From positions 84,752-148,751 of the forward strand of contig CAIJKY010000013.1 in NCBI GenBank assembly GCA_903821365.1: DNA of 64,000 bases. The letters are read 5' to 3'. This document shows positions 23,569-32,237 of this stretch, one piece after another. The notes beneath the pieces were generated by a model. That model had not been told where the DNA came from, ran no database searches, and saw only the letters and a program-made list of their open reading frames with translations. The first letter of the stretch is position 1; the number at the start of each line of letters is the position of its first letter. The DNA comes from an uncultured bacterium. Lineage in GTDB: Bacteria > Patescibacteriota > Saccharimonadia > Saccharimonadales > Saccharimonadaceae. The translations under genes were made by a program, and so were the position numbers.

Positions 23569-24798
23569 CTAGCTACGGCGATAGATTGGGAAATCATGTG
23601 CGGCGATCAATAGTCCTAATAACGCGGCGGCGACATATTGCATCTGTAAACCAACTGTCTCGCCCGCGATGTATACCAAAAGCGCAGCGATTGCGAGTAT
23701 TAATCCGCCGCCTATCGAGGCCATGACTTCACAGAGCGTTACAAAGGTAATGCGGAAGTCTTCATCGCGATCGGCGGTGTCATACAAACCTTTCATATAG
23801 GGCATGTAGTATCCCGTTGTCGTCACTTCATTCACAACATTAAATGCCAGCGCAGTCAACGGTGTCGTGATGACGAAACGACTCAAATGGAGTGTACTGT
23901 TAGCAATTACCGAGTACAGTAGCAGCTCGCGGCCACGCTTTTTATCAATCAAAACTCCGTATGCTTTTGCGATGAGTAGCGATGCCAAAATAGTGACTGA
24001 AGCAATACCACCGATCTGAGCGTATACCTCATTGGTGCCAGTTGTGAAAACAACAATAACAAGGAAAAGTGGCCAGATTACAGTCGAGGCTACAACATCA
24101 GTGCCAATGCCGATATGCGACATTAATGGTCGACTAAAGTCACGCCAAGGAAACCCCCGAAATCGTACTTGACGATGCGTTGCCACCGGCTCAGGCGTAA
24201 AGAATAGTGGCACTGCTGCGACCGCAAACAAAGCGATAGCAACGATAATTGTCACTTGTGGCCCAAACATCAAAGCAATCAAACCACCAAATAACGGGCT
24301 CAACGCCGTGCCAAAACGATCCATAATTTGCATGAAGCCGATTTCTTTGCCCATATGTTCAACGTGTTTAACTTTTGAAAAGTCGACGTTGTAGCTAATG
24401 TTGAACAAGCAGTTAGCAAACGACTGCAAAACACCGTAGGTAATAAGCATTGGCAGCCCAAGGTCGGGCACGAGATAGAGCGCGATAAACGAAGGGATAA
24501 ACATCAAGTTGCTAAACAACGTACCATGCTTTGGCCCCATAAATGCAACAAGATACGCAGCCGGCAAACACAACAATGCTCGAACGACATAGTACAATGC
24601 GAAAAAGCCAAGGATAAACAGTACCGAGTAACCTGTTTGGAATAAGAAAACCGCCACAAAAACACCTATCAGGTTCAATGCCACCGAGCGAAGCATACGC
24701 ACCGCATAGAGCTCAGCAAGCTCCGGAAAATCAACTTTGCGCCAGAAATGCTGGCGCCATAGGAGTCGACGGATGATTGAAGTAAAAATAGGTCTCAT
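23569..24798 (-). CDS. MFS-family transporter
   Basis: 409 aa with about 12 hydrophobic segments and the central cytoplasmic loop after the sixth. Motif-A-like basic loops occur after helices 2 and 8 (KAYGVLIDKKRGRELL). The substrate is not predictable. The start ATG lies among AT-rich bases without a ribosome site. Upstream gene of the two-TM protein. Confidence 0.82.
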   Translation of the reverse strand: MRPIFTSIIRRLLWRQHFWRKVDFPELAELYAVRMLRSVALNLIGVFVAVFLFQTGYSVLFILGFFALYYVVRALLCLPAAYLVAFMGPKHGTLFSNLMFIPSFIALYLVPDLGLPMLITYGVLQSFANCLFNISYNVDFSKVKHVEHMGKEIGFMQIMDRFGTALSPLFGGLIALMFGPQVTIIVAIALFAVAAVPLFFTPEPVATHRQVRFRGFPWRDFSRPLMSHIGIGTDVVASTVIWPLFLVIVVFTTGTNEVYAQIGGIASVTILASLLIAKAYGVLIDKKRGRELLLYSVIANSTLHLSRFVITTPLTALAFNVVNEVTTTGYYMPYMKGLYDTADRDEDFRITFVTLCEVMASIGGGLILAIAALLVYIAGETVGLQMQYVAAALLGLLIAAHDFPIYRRS

Positions 24799-24929
24799 AA
24801 AAATATTAGCCCATACTTATTCATTTTATAAGCATAAGTATCTTTAGTGTAAGTATAGCGCATGCCAGCCTGATTGAGTAATACGAGGAGCTTGCGAAGC
24901 TATTGTAATTACATCATAATAGCTTTCAT

Positions 24930-26201
24930 ATGCGTATCTACTTTTCTGGAATTGGCGGTGTTGGTATTGGTCCACTCGCAGAGATTGCCGATGATGCAGG
25001 CTACTCCGTTGTTGGTTCTGACTTAGCAAAAAGCTCAATAACCGAAGCACTTGAGGCTCGTGGAATTACCATTCACATTGGCCAAGATGGTAGCGCACTT
25101 GAGAGTGAGCATGCCGCTCGACCAATCGACTGGTTTGTCTACACGTCGGCTCTCCCGCCCGAGCATCCTGAACTTGTGTTTGCACAGTCACATGGCATAA
25201 AGACGAGCAAGCGTGATGAGCTACTCGCGGCGATCATCGAAGATAAACAGCTCAAGCTACTTGCCGTCGCGGGCACTCATGGCAAAACGACCGTCACGGC
25301 TATGATCGTTTGGCTGTTTCAAACACTCAACCGCCCAGTAAGCTACTCTATTGGCGCGCCAATTTCTTTCGGTCCCAGTGGCGCTTATGATGACGAGAGC
25401 ACTTTTTTCGTGTACGAATGTGATGAGTTTGATCGCAACTTTCTCCACTTTACACCGTTCATCGCAGCAATCCCTTCGATCGACTACGATCACATCGAGA
25501 CATATCCGACCCAGCAAGAATATCAGCACGCATTCGCAACATTTATAAAACAGTCAAAAGTCGTCTTCATGTGGCAACACGATGCAGATTACGTTGGTGT
25601 TCTCGGCGAGCCCAATGTGCATACCCTGACGAGCAGAGAGCAGCCCACTGACGGCATTCCTTTGTTCGGTGAGCATTATCGCCACAATGCACGCATTGCG
25701 GCAGCTGCGGTGAGTCAAGCAACCGGTACGCCTGTCGAATCAATCCTCGGTCTTATCGAGCGCTTCCCTGGCACGCATCGTCGTTTTGAGCAGCTTGAAG
25801 AAAATATCTACAGTGACTACGGTCATCACCCAACCGAGATTGCAGCCGTTTTGCAAATGGCAAGCGAAATTAATGAACACATCGTTCTTGTCTACCAGCC
25901 GCATCAAAACCGAAGACAGCACGAATTGCAAAACCAATATACCGACTGCATGCGCGATGCCGAAGCAATCTACTGGCTTCCGACCTATTTGAGCCGCGAA
26001 GATCCTGCTCAAGCAATCCTTAGCCCTGAACAACTGAGCGCTCATCTGGTCAACAGAGCCGCCGTCCAGTATCCGGCCCTGGACGATGGCCTTTGGCAAA
26101 CCATCAAGCAAGCTCAAAAAGAAGGTAAACTTGTTATCGTTATGGGCGCCGGTAGCGTTGACGGCTGGCTTCGAGAACAAATAGCGACAGCAAAACACTA
26201 A
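24930..26201 (+). CDS. murC: MurC-like UDP-N-acetylmuramate:L-alanine ligase
   Basis: 423 aa. Mur ligase with N-terminal Rossmann motif FSGIGGVGIGPLAE (residues 5-18), ATP P-loop AGTHGKTTVTAM near residue 114, a central domain with IPSIDYDHIETY, and a C-terminal domain with the DYGHHPTE motif typical of MurC and Mpl. It adds the first amino acid to UDP-MurNAc, or recycles peptide if Mpl-like; the GGVGxGPLAE start favours MurC. No other peptidoglycan gene adjoins it. Weak start region without a ribosome site. Confidence 0.85.
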   Translation: MRIYFSGIGGVGIGPLAEIADDAGYSVVGSDLAKSSITEALEARGITIHIGQDGSALESEHAARPIDWFVYTSALPPEHPELVFAQSHGIKTSKRDELLAAIIEDKQLKLLAVAGTHGKTTVTAMIVWLFQTLNRPVSYSIGAPISFGPSGAYDDESTFFVYECDEFDRNFLHFTPFIAAIPSIDYDHIETYPTQQEYQHAFATFIKQSKVVFMWQHDADYVGVLGEPNVHTLTSREQPTDGIPLFGEHYRHNARIAAAAVSQATGTPVESILGLIERFPGTHRRFEQLEENIYSDYGHHPTEIAAVLQMASEINEHIVLVYQPHQNRRQHELQNQYTDCMRDAEAIYWLPTYLSREDPAQAILSPEQLSAHLVNRAAVQYPALDDGLWQTIKQAQKEGKLVIVMGAGSVDGWLREQIATAKH

Positions 26202-26221
26202 GCGCTTATGTAAAAGCGCGC

Positions 26222-26227
26222 TATACT
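26222..26227 (+). promoter_or_regulatory. -10 box of leaderless mscS transcript
   Basis: TATACT ends 8 nt before the ATG at 26236. A short inverted repeat GCGCTT/AAGCGC lies upstream and may end the murC transcript. Confidence 0.5.
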
Positions 26228-26235
26228 ATACGGTA

Positions 26236-27147
26236 ATGGAATCAATCGACTTATTCTTAACGTCTACTATTTGGAAAAATGTCAGCGAGTGGCTACTTGG
26301 CCAAGGCATTCTGATTGTTGCGGTAATTCTGTTGGTTGTTATGGCCAATCATTTTATAGGCATGCTCATTGATCAGATTGTCCGCCACACGGTTCGCAAC
26401 ACTCGTTTTTCACACGTTGAAATTACTCAAGGGGACCTGACGAAACGTCAAGATACGCTGATTGGTTTGTTCATTGCCATTGCTCACACCACAATTTGGG
26501 CGATTGGCATCCTAATTATTGTTAAGGCGCTCATTCCCAATCTTGATTTCACACCGTTATTCGCAAGCGCGGGAATCATTGGCGTTGCGCTCGGTTTTGG
26601 CGCGCAATCAGTTATCAAAGATTTTTTGACCGGTATTTTTATTATCAGCGAAAACCAATATCGTGTTGGCGATATCATTGACATCGATACCGGTACAGGC
26701 GCAAGCGGCACGGTCGAGAAAGTCTCCGTTCGCTCAACTGTCGTGCGTGACGTTGACGGTAACGTCCACTATGTACCAAATGGCACCATTACCCACGTCA
26801 TTAATAAAACGATGGGCTTCAGTAAAGTGAACTTCACCATCACCGTCATACCAGACACCAATATAGATAAGCTTGCAAAAATAATTGACGAGACCGGACT
26901 TAAAATGAGTGAATCTGACGCCTGGAAAGATCGCATTCTCGAAGCGCCACATTTCATCAACATCGGCACATTTACCGATGCAGCGCTCGAGGTCTTGATT
27001 GCAGGCAAAACCCAGCCCTCTCAGCAATGGTCAGTAACCGGTGAATTGCGTCGTCGTTTGCTTGTGGCGTTTCAAAGAAATAACATTCATCTTGCGCATA
27101 CACCACTGGCGACATTTGCGGCGCCAATTCCCAAGAAACGACGCTAA
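26236..27147 (+). CDS. mscS: MscS-family mechanosensitive channel
   Basis: 303 aa. Three N-terminal membrane helices (about residues 18-40, 72-95, 100-125), the third Gly/Ala-rich pore helix FASAGIIGVALGFGAQSVIK followed by the DFLTGIF turn, then the beta domain with GDIIDIDTGTGASGTVEKVS and the VPNGTI motif. Releases solutes when membrane tension rises. Length is near the E. coli protein (286). Convergent with the following gene (3 nt). Confidence 0.93.
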   Translation: MESIDLFLTSTIWKNVSEWLLGQGILIVAVILLVVMANHFIGMLIDQIVRHTVRNTRFSHVEITQGDLTKRQDTLIGLFIAIAHTTIWAIGILIIVKALIPNLDFTPLFASAGIIGVALGFGAQSVIKDFLTGIFIISENQYRVGDIIDIDTGTGASGTVEKVSVRSTVVRDVDGNVHYVPNGTITHVINKTMGFSKVNFTITVIPDTNIDKLAKIIDETGLKMSESDAWKDRILEAPHFINIGTFTDAALEVLIAGKTQPSQQWSVTGELRRRLLVAFQRNNIHLAHTPLATFAAPIPKKRR

Positions 27148-27150
27148 TCT

Positions 27151-27588
27151 TTACTGCTGTGCAGCTGGTGTTGTCTGGTCGCCAGCGGGAACATCAGCAG
27201 CATCTATGCCAAGCGGCGCATCATCAAGTACTGTCGAATCAAAACCACCCAGCTTACGCAGTTCATCGCGTCGCTTCGTTAGGTTGTCAATCTGAGCCTG
27301 TACTGCATCTTTCGTAATAGGGCTTGTGGTGTCAACTTTAGGCTGACTGCTGGCATCTTCTGACGGACGTAAGTCTTTACGAATATCGGCATATTTAGGC
27401 TTACTCAGATCTATCCTCGACAAATTACTGCTAAAATAAAGCGCCATATTAATACCAGTAAGCAGTAGAGCCGTGCCAATAGCTACTGTTAAAGCAAGCG
27501 GCAAACCAAACCGGCGAACATTCTCGGGCTCTTCTGGTGCGTCGGTTGGTGGTCGCGGCGTTGTCGGTGTTGGCACTTCTACAGACAT
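27151..27588 (-). CDS. single-TM protein with Pro-rich N-terminus
   Basis: 145 aa: Pro/Thr-rich cytoplasmic head (PTPTTPRPPTDAPEEPE), one membrane helix at about residues 30-50, then an outer helical part (KDAVQAQIDNLTKRRDELRK coiled-coil-like) and an Ala/Gln tail. Starts 2 nt after the stop of the secreted protein upstream, so the pair is one operon. No family recognised. Confidence 0.7.
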   Translation of the reverse strand: MSVEVPTPTTPRPPTDAPEEPENVRRFGLPLALTVAIGTALLLTGINMALYFSSNLSRIDLSKPKYADIRKDLRPSEDASSQPKVDTTSPITKDAVQAQIDNLTKRRDELRKLGGFDSTVLDDAPLGIDAADVPAGDQTTPAAQQ

Positions 27589-27590
27589 AC

Positions 27591-28217
27591 TTAATTACTA
27601 CTTCCTGGTGTATCAGTTGTTGTCGGGGCAGACGAATTAATGACGGGCGTATAGCGAGCTTTCAATTTCTCTAGCTCGGCAATGTACTCGGTTATGAGCG
27701 TGTCGGCTTGCTTCACCGATTGCGCAAGTGTTGCGCGATCAATACGCGCTTTATCAAGCCAATCATTCATCGTGTCGGGCGTGTTCTGACAGTCGGAATG
27801 TATCGCGCCCGTCAAATCATCGGTATAGATGCTATACTGACTTCCAAACTGCGCACGACCAACAACATCTTGTAAATCAGCGGCAATACGAATTAATTCA
27901 GGGGCATCAACTTTGTTGGTAGCGATTCGACTATTAAAGGCTGAGATGTATGGTAGAAGATCTTGATCATATGAACGCCCTCGCTTAATACGGTCGGCCG
28001 CTTCAGTTTTTTGCACTGAAGTTAGACGCGTTTTCAGGTCTGCGCAACGCCCTTTTATAAGCTGAAGACGCTCGGCGGTCGGTTCAGAGGCATGTACGGT
28101 ACTTGCTGATGCGAACGACACAGAAGTAACCGATAATAGTACTGCGATACCCCATAAAAAAAGATGTCGATAACGAACTTTTTTCAGACGTGTGTTTTTA
28201 TTCCCAGGCAATTGCAT
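27591..28217 (-). CDS. secreted or anchored helical protein
   Basis: 208 aa. Signal peptide of the basic-hydrophobic-ASA type, cleavage likely near residue 43 (VHASEP), followed by an alpha-helical, charge-rich domain with two cysteines (GRCADLKTRL, HSDCQNTPD) and a Ser/Thr tail. CATAAT on the minus strand ends 7 nt before the ATG, so the mRNA is predicted leaderless. Operon with the downstream one-TM protein. Function unknown. Confidence 0.72.
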   Translation of the reverse strand: MQLPGNKNTRLKKVRYRHLFLWGIAVLLSVTSVSFASASTVHASEPTAERLQLIKGRCADLKTRLTSVQKTEAADRIKRGRSYDQDLLPYISAFNSRIATNKVDAPELIRIAADLQDVVGRAQFGSQYSIYTDDLTGAIHSDCQNTPDTMNDWLDKARIDRATLAQSVKQADTLITEYIAELEKLKARYTPVINSSAPTTTDTPGSSN

Positions 28218-28225
28218 ACAAACTA

Positions 28226-29077
28226 TTATGATACCTGGCCCTGACCTGTCAAATAGAAATCATTATCACGCTGTTCTATTAGGCCGTCATTGAGTAGATC
28301 GGAAACAATATTAGAAACGCGTGCATCTGACAGCTTCATCTCTAATGCACCTAATGTGATAGGAGATGCCATCACTAGCCGCAATATTTGTCCACGTATC
28401 TGTCGTGCTGATCCAGCAAAACGACTTTGCTTTTTATAGTGTTTGCTCTGTGCATTATTGCTTGGTTGTGTTGCTTTGAGGTGACTGCCATAGTCCATGA
28501 GTGCCCAGTACCATTCTCGTGGATTTTTTGTATCAATTGATGCTGCAAGCACGGACATAATATCTTTGTCGGTTACATTGCGTATGCCTGCAAAAAAATG
28601 ATGCATATAGACAGTACGAACGTTTGTCTCGATATAAAGAGCCGGCTGATTGAAAGCATAGGCCATTATCGCTCCTGCAGTATTAATACCGACTCCCGGT
28701 AGCGACATGAGCTCATTGATTGATGCGGGAAAGACGCCAGCATACTCTTGGCAAACTTTTTTTGCGGCTTCGTGCAAAAAACGAGCCCGTCGATTATATC
28801 CAAGCCCCATCCACGCAGTGATAACATCGGCAAGAGGTGCCGCCGCAAGCGCCTGTGCCGTGGGAAACCGTTGTACAAAGGCAGCAAACTTGGGCAGCAC
28901 TCGGCTCACTTGTGTCTGCTGAAGCATAATTTCACTCACAAGCACAAAGTACGGCTGCGTGTCCTCTCTCCAAGGCATGTGGCGAGCATTGGCTCGGTAA
29001 TACTCAATAACGGTGTGGCGAAAAGACTCAATAGTCGTGGCGTCTACGGCGGAGGTTGTGCTGGGTGCCTTTTGCAT
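28226..29077 (-). CDS. MutY-like HhH-GPD DNA glycosylase without Fe-S cluster
   Basis: 283 aa from ATG 29077, chosen because TACAAT ends exactly 6 nt upstream. MutY features: PWREDTQPYFVLVSEIMLQQ with the catalytic Glu, helix-hairpin-helix SLPGVGINTAGAI, and the segment IETNVRTV where MutY has DGNV with the catalytic Asp (here Glu). The four Cys of the Fe-S cluster loop are absent, replaced by Ser/His/Lys. The C-terminal 8-oxoG recognition domain is also replaced by a short winged-helix-like tail (VSNIVSDLLNDGLIEQ). It probably removes a mispaired base, but A:8-oxoG specificity is not assured. Confidence 0.85.
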   Translation of the reverse strand: MQKAPSTTSAVDATTIESFRHTVIEYYRANARHMPWREDTQPYFVLVSEIMLQQTQVSRVLPKFAAFVQRFPTAQALAAAPLADVITAWMGLGYNRRARFLHEAAKKVCQEYAGVFPASINELMSLPGVGINTAGAIMAYAFNQPALYIETNVRTVYMHHFFAGIRNVTDKDIMSVLAASIDTKNPREWYWALMDYGSHLKATQPSNNAQSKHYKKQSRFAGSARQIRGQILRLVMASPITLGALEMKLSDARVSNIVSDLLNDGLIEQRDNDFYLTGQGQVS

Positions 29078-31467
29078 CTCTTGATTGTAACAAAGCATAG
29101 ACTTGAGATACCAACAATAATTGCCAAAACCAGCGCCAACCAAAACCAAATTGCTCGCGGTGAGCGGGATTGTTCGGCCGATGCTTTTTGCGTGAGTGCA
29201 TTCATACTTTTTATGCTTGGTTGTACTCTCACTATAGCAGCCGGCCTGCTAGCACCAAAGCCTGTTTGTGGTGGATGAGTCACGTGCTGAGCTGCGAGCG
29301 ATGTACTTCCAGTATTCAGAGCAGGCGTAAAGTTAAACTCAACCCGATGATTACCCGTAAGTACTGCTTTTACGGGTAATGATTCTTTGCCACTCTCATC
29401 AAGTGTCGCCACGGCCAATTCGACATCTTCTGATGGCAGATCAGTGATTTGTATCGCCGGGGTTGGCGTCACCGCCAGCATATCGCCAGCTGCCGTTCGC
29501 ACAACATAGCTTAATGGTGATGTGGTAGCCTTCTCGGTTCGTCTCCATGTTACAAGTGCCGTATTTGTATCAACTCGCCGTGACACAATCTGGTCAATGG
29601 TCGGCGTTGTCACGGAATTGTCCTGTGACTGATGTACCGTAATCGATACCGGGACTGTGTAGCTATTGTATCCCGCACCTCGCTCGCTCTGACCCACCAG
29701 CGTCTTAACGCGTGCATAGCCACTATGATTGCCAACTCGTCCGAGCCGCAGCGGCTCAGTGCCATTTGCAATCCCCGTTCCCGACAGCTCAAACACGCCG
29801 TCTCCATCCAAGTCCCACTCATAAACAATGTTCGACATTGCCGTAGCAGCAGCGATCGAGCCATTTGAGGTATCTGTTGTGCGTAGATAGAAATCCTGAT
29901 CAATTATCGCATCGACTGGCACCGCACGAAATGTTGGTACGCCTGCAAATGTTCCGACAACGCGCCAATAACAATACTGCGTACAACCATACGATACCGG
30001 CTGGCCACCCAAGATGGCACTCAGCGCATCGAGCGGCCCAGCCTCTCCGCCTTGATATGCACGAGTATTGACCGTTGTGAATGTTGCTATGGCGAAACGA
30101 AAGCCGATATTGTACTCTGCAAAACTCTTCGCAACCCGCTTTGTCTCATCGCTATCTTGATAGGCAAGCTTCGCTAACTCATCGTTTACATTAGCCGCAG
30201 CCTCAGTTGCATGCCAGCCAGTCGACTGCGATTTTACGTGCGCCAGTACAACCCTTTGTGCATCCTCGCGCCATGGCAGGCGCGCTGCCGTGAGCAGCCC
30301 CTGCCGAAGATCGGTCTGCTGTAATGTTGCGTAGCCAGTACTTCCATCGCGCAGCTTCGCAAGGGTATCAACAAATACATCAATGCTGTTCGTAAAATCA
30401 AGTAGTACTCGAGGCGCCTGGCCTACCTCCGAAAAGCCAACCGCCGCAATGCGGACATCGCACGCCGACATACTCAAGTTCGTCGCTTCTGATCGAAGCA
30501 CATCTTGTTCGTAGAATCCGCTCCGTCGCATTGCTTCACCTGTATCCAATACCAAAACAACATCGAGCTTTTCTGGCGCACAATTACGATCCGGCAAAAC
30601 TCGCTGACGACGCAAGCTGAGTGCGATTGCCTCGCCCGCCTCTTTGGCTCCTCGAATTATCTCACGCTGGCGATACTTACTATGCTCATCAAAATACAGC
30701 GAATGTGTGCATATGCCATCTCGATCACGACACCAACTACCAACTTTTTGCTGCAATGCGCGTGGGAGATAGGGCAAACGCTTGCCAAGAATGCCGTAGC
30801 TTTCTGATGCTGCAGTCCCCCGATACCAAGCTCCAACGGCAACATCCCCAGTTTCTTTATAATTTAAAGTTGGATCACCAAACAATTGGACTGAGATGAT
30901 CGCATCATCATACGGCCTCATTCGTGCGTCCCCAAGTGCGTCGCCTATAACCTGCGCCCCTTGAGAATATCCCGCTAAAACAAATTGGGTAGTATTACAG
31001 ATAAAGCGCTTGTTTATCGGTGAACGTAAAAACTCGAAAAGCACTTCGCGCCCAGCATCAAGACTCGACTTATACTGACCAACCTGCAGCCAAGACACGG
31101 TCAGTGTCGCGCCAACAGCATTGACTGCTTGCGGCGCCCATATTCGCGGGTCGCCGCTCGGCAAACCCGCGACACCAACTGCGGGATATGTCCCCTGTGT
31201 ACCGATGAGCGACGGCCCCAGCTCCACATAGCCAACTTGAGTGCTGTGCGACACATAGCTGGCCACTCCCTCGCGGAACAATCGTTCTTCATCAGCACCA
31301 AGTGGCTGTCCTGAGCCGCGAGCATAAATGACCATAACACTTTTACAGTCACCGTTCTCGGCGAGCACTTGCTTGGTTGCAACATGCCCCATAAACCAAA
31401 CCACACCTGCAGCAAGCCCGGTCGCGACAACCTTAACACCAACGTATCTTTGTTTTTTAGAAGTCAT
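29044..31467 (-). CDS. membrane-anchored cutinase-like hydrolase with VWA-like domain
   Basis: 807 aa. N-terminal signal/anchor helix (residues 10-28), then an alpha/beta hydrolase of the cutinase family (about 38-250): VMVIYARGSGQPLG start and nucleophile elbow VLAGYSQGAQVIG with Ser near residue 168, and the DPxxN-like LFGDPTLNY. Next, a von Willebrand A-like domain beginning KLDVVLVLDTGEAM (about 318-500), where the metal site is DTGEA rather than DxSxS. Then Ig/PKD-like (about 530-610) and fibronectin-III-like (about 635-710) segments and a C-terminal membrane helix with RCKRH. Cutinase relatives cleave esters, including mycolate esters in mycobacteria. Its 3' end overlaps the MutY-like start. 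Confidence 0.82.
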   Translation of the reverse strand: MTSKKQRYVGVKVVATGLAAGVVWFMGHVATKQVLAENGDCKSVMVIYARGSGQPLGADEERLFREGVASYVSHSTQVGYVELGPSLIGTQGTYPAVGVAGLPSGDPRIWAPQAVNAVGATLTVSWLQVGQYKSSLDAGREVLFEFLRSPINKRFICNTTQFVLAGYSQGAQVIGDALGDARMRPYDDAIISVQLFGDPTLNYKETGDVAVGAWYRGTAASESYGILGKRLPYLPRALQQKVGSWCRDRDGICTHSLYFDEHSKYRQREIIRGAKEAGEAIALSLRRQRVLPDRNCAPEKLDVVLVLDTGEAMRRSGFYEQDVLRSEATNLSMSACDVRIAAVGFSEVGQAPRVLLDFTNSIDVFVDTLAKLRDGSTGYATLQQTDLRQGLLTAARLPWREDAQRVVLAHVKSQSTGWHATEAAANVNDELAKLAYQDSDETKRVAKSFAEYNIGFRFAIATFTTVNTRAYQGGEAGPLDALSAILGGQPVSYGCTQYCYWRVVGTFAGVPTFRAVPVDAIIDQDFYLRTTDTSNGSIAAATAMSNIVYEWDLDGDGVFELSGTGIANGTEPLRLGRVGNHSGYARVKTLVGQSERGAGYNSYTVPVSITVHQSQDNSVTTPTIDQIVSRRVDTNTALVTWRRTEKATTSPLSYVVRTAAGDMLAVTPTPAIQITDLPSEDVELAVATLDESGKESLPVKAVLTGNHRVEFNFTPALNTGSTSLAAQHVTHPPQTGFGASRPAAIVRVQPSIKSMNALTQKASAEQSRSPRAIWFWLALVLAIIVGISSLCFVTIKRCKRHPAQPPP

Positions 31468-31589
31468 GCCCGAATGCTAGCATCGCATCTTGCTTGTCAA
31501 AAATGCCTTATGCTAACAAAAATAGGCTGACCTCTTGAAGATTACGCGTGATTTCATTAAATCATTTCATTAAGCGCTACAATGGAGGT

Positions 31590-32237
31590 ATGCACCCAGT
31601 CATCTCTCGCGCAATTGCCCAGCAGGCCGCCAACCACCTTTCAGCAACCGACCAAGCACTGCGACCAGTCATTGCTCGGCATGGACTGTGCACTATTGCA
31701 CCACATGTCGACTATTACCCCGAGCTTGTCCGTTCTATAATTGGCCAGCAACTAAGCGTCAAAGCGGCCGCCAGCATCGCCAACCGTTTTACAGGGTTAT
31801 TTGATAATCAATTTCCCTCACCCGGACAAATCCTTTCCGTCTCGCCAGAATCACTACGCGAAGTAGGATTCAGTCGAGCTAAAGCATTGTACGTTCAAGA
31901 TCTAGCGCGTCATGTACTCGACGGCCGACTCTCTTTTGATGCACTTGACCAGCAATCCAACGAGCACATTATCGAGAATCTAACCGCCGTCAAAGGCATC
32001 GGTGAATGGACAGCCCACATGTTTCTCGTGTTTGCTATGGGCCGAACCGACGTTCTACCCATCGGCGACTTAGGTGTCCGTACAGCTGCAATGAAGCTTT
32101 ACAGCCTCCCTGCCCTACCTTCTGCCAGTGAGCTAAAAGCAGTAGCTCAAGAGCACCAATGGCACCCCTATGAGTCAATTGCTAGTTGGTACTTGTGGCA
32201 AAGCCTTGATAATGCACCTAAGGTGCCAACCGATTAA
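31590..32237 (+). CDS. DNA-3-methyladenine glycosylase II (AlkA-like)
   Basis: 215 aa from ATG 31590, 6 nt behind TACAAT; GGAGGT lies between but would not be in a message that begins at the ATG. HhH-GPD fold: SIIGQQLSVKAA, hairpin LTAVKGIGEWTAHMFL and the catalytic Asp in PIGDLGVRTA (about residue 160). Removes alkylated purines. Short form without the E. coli N-terminal domain. Its 3' end overlaps the convergent aspS gene by 20 bp. Confidence 0.92.
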   Translation: MHPVISRAIAQQAANHLSATDQALRPVIARHGLCTIAPHVDYYPELVRSIIGQQLSVKAAASIANRFTGLFDNQFPSPGQILSVSPESLREVGFSRAKALYVQDLARHVLDGRLSFDALDQQSNEHIIENLTAVKGIGEWTAHMFLVFAMGRTDVLPIGDLGVRTAAMKLYSLPALPSASELKAVAQEHQWHPYESIASWYLWQSLDNAPKVPTD

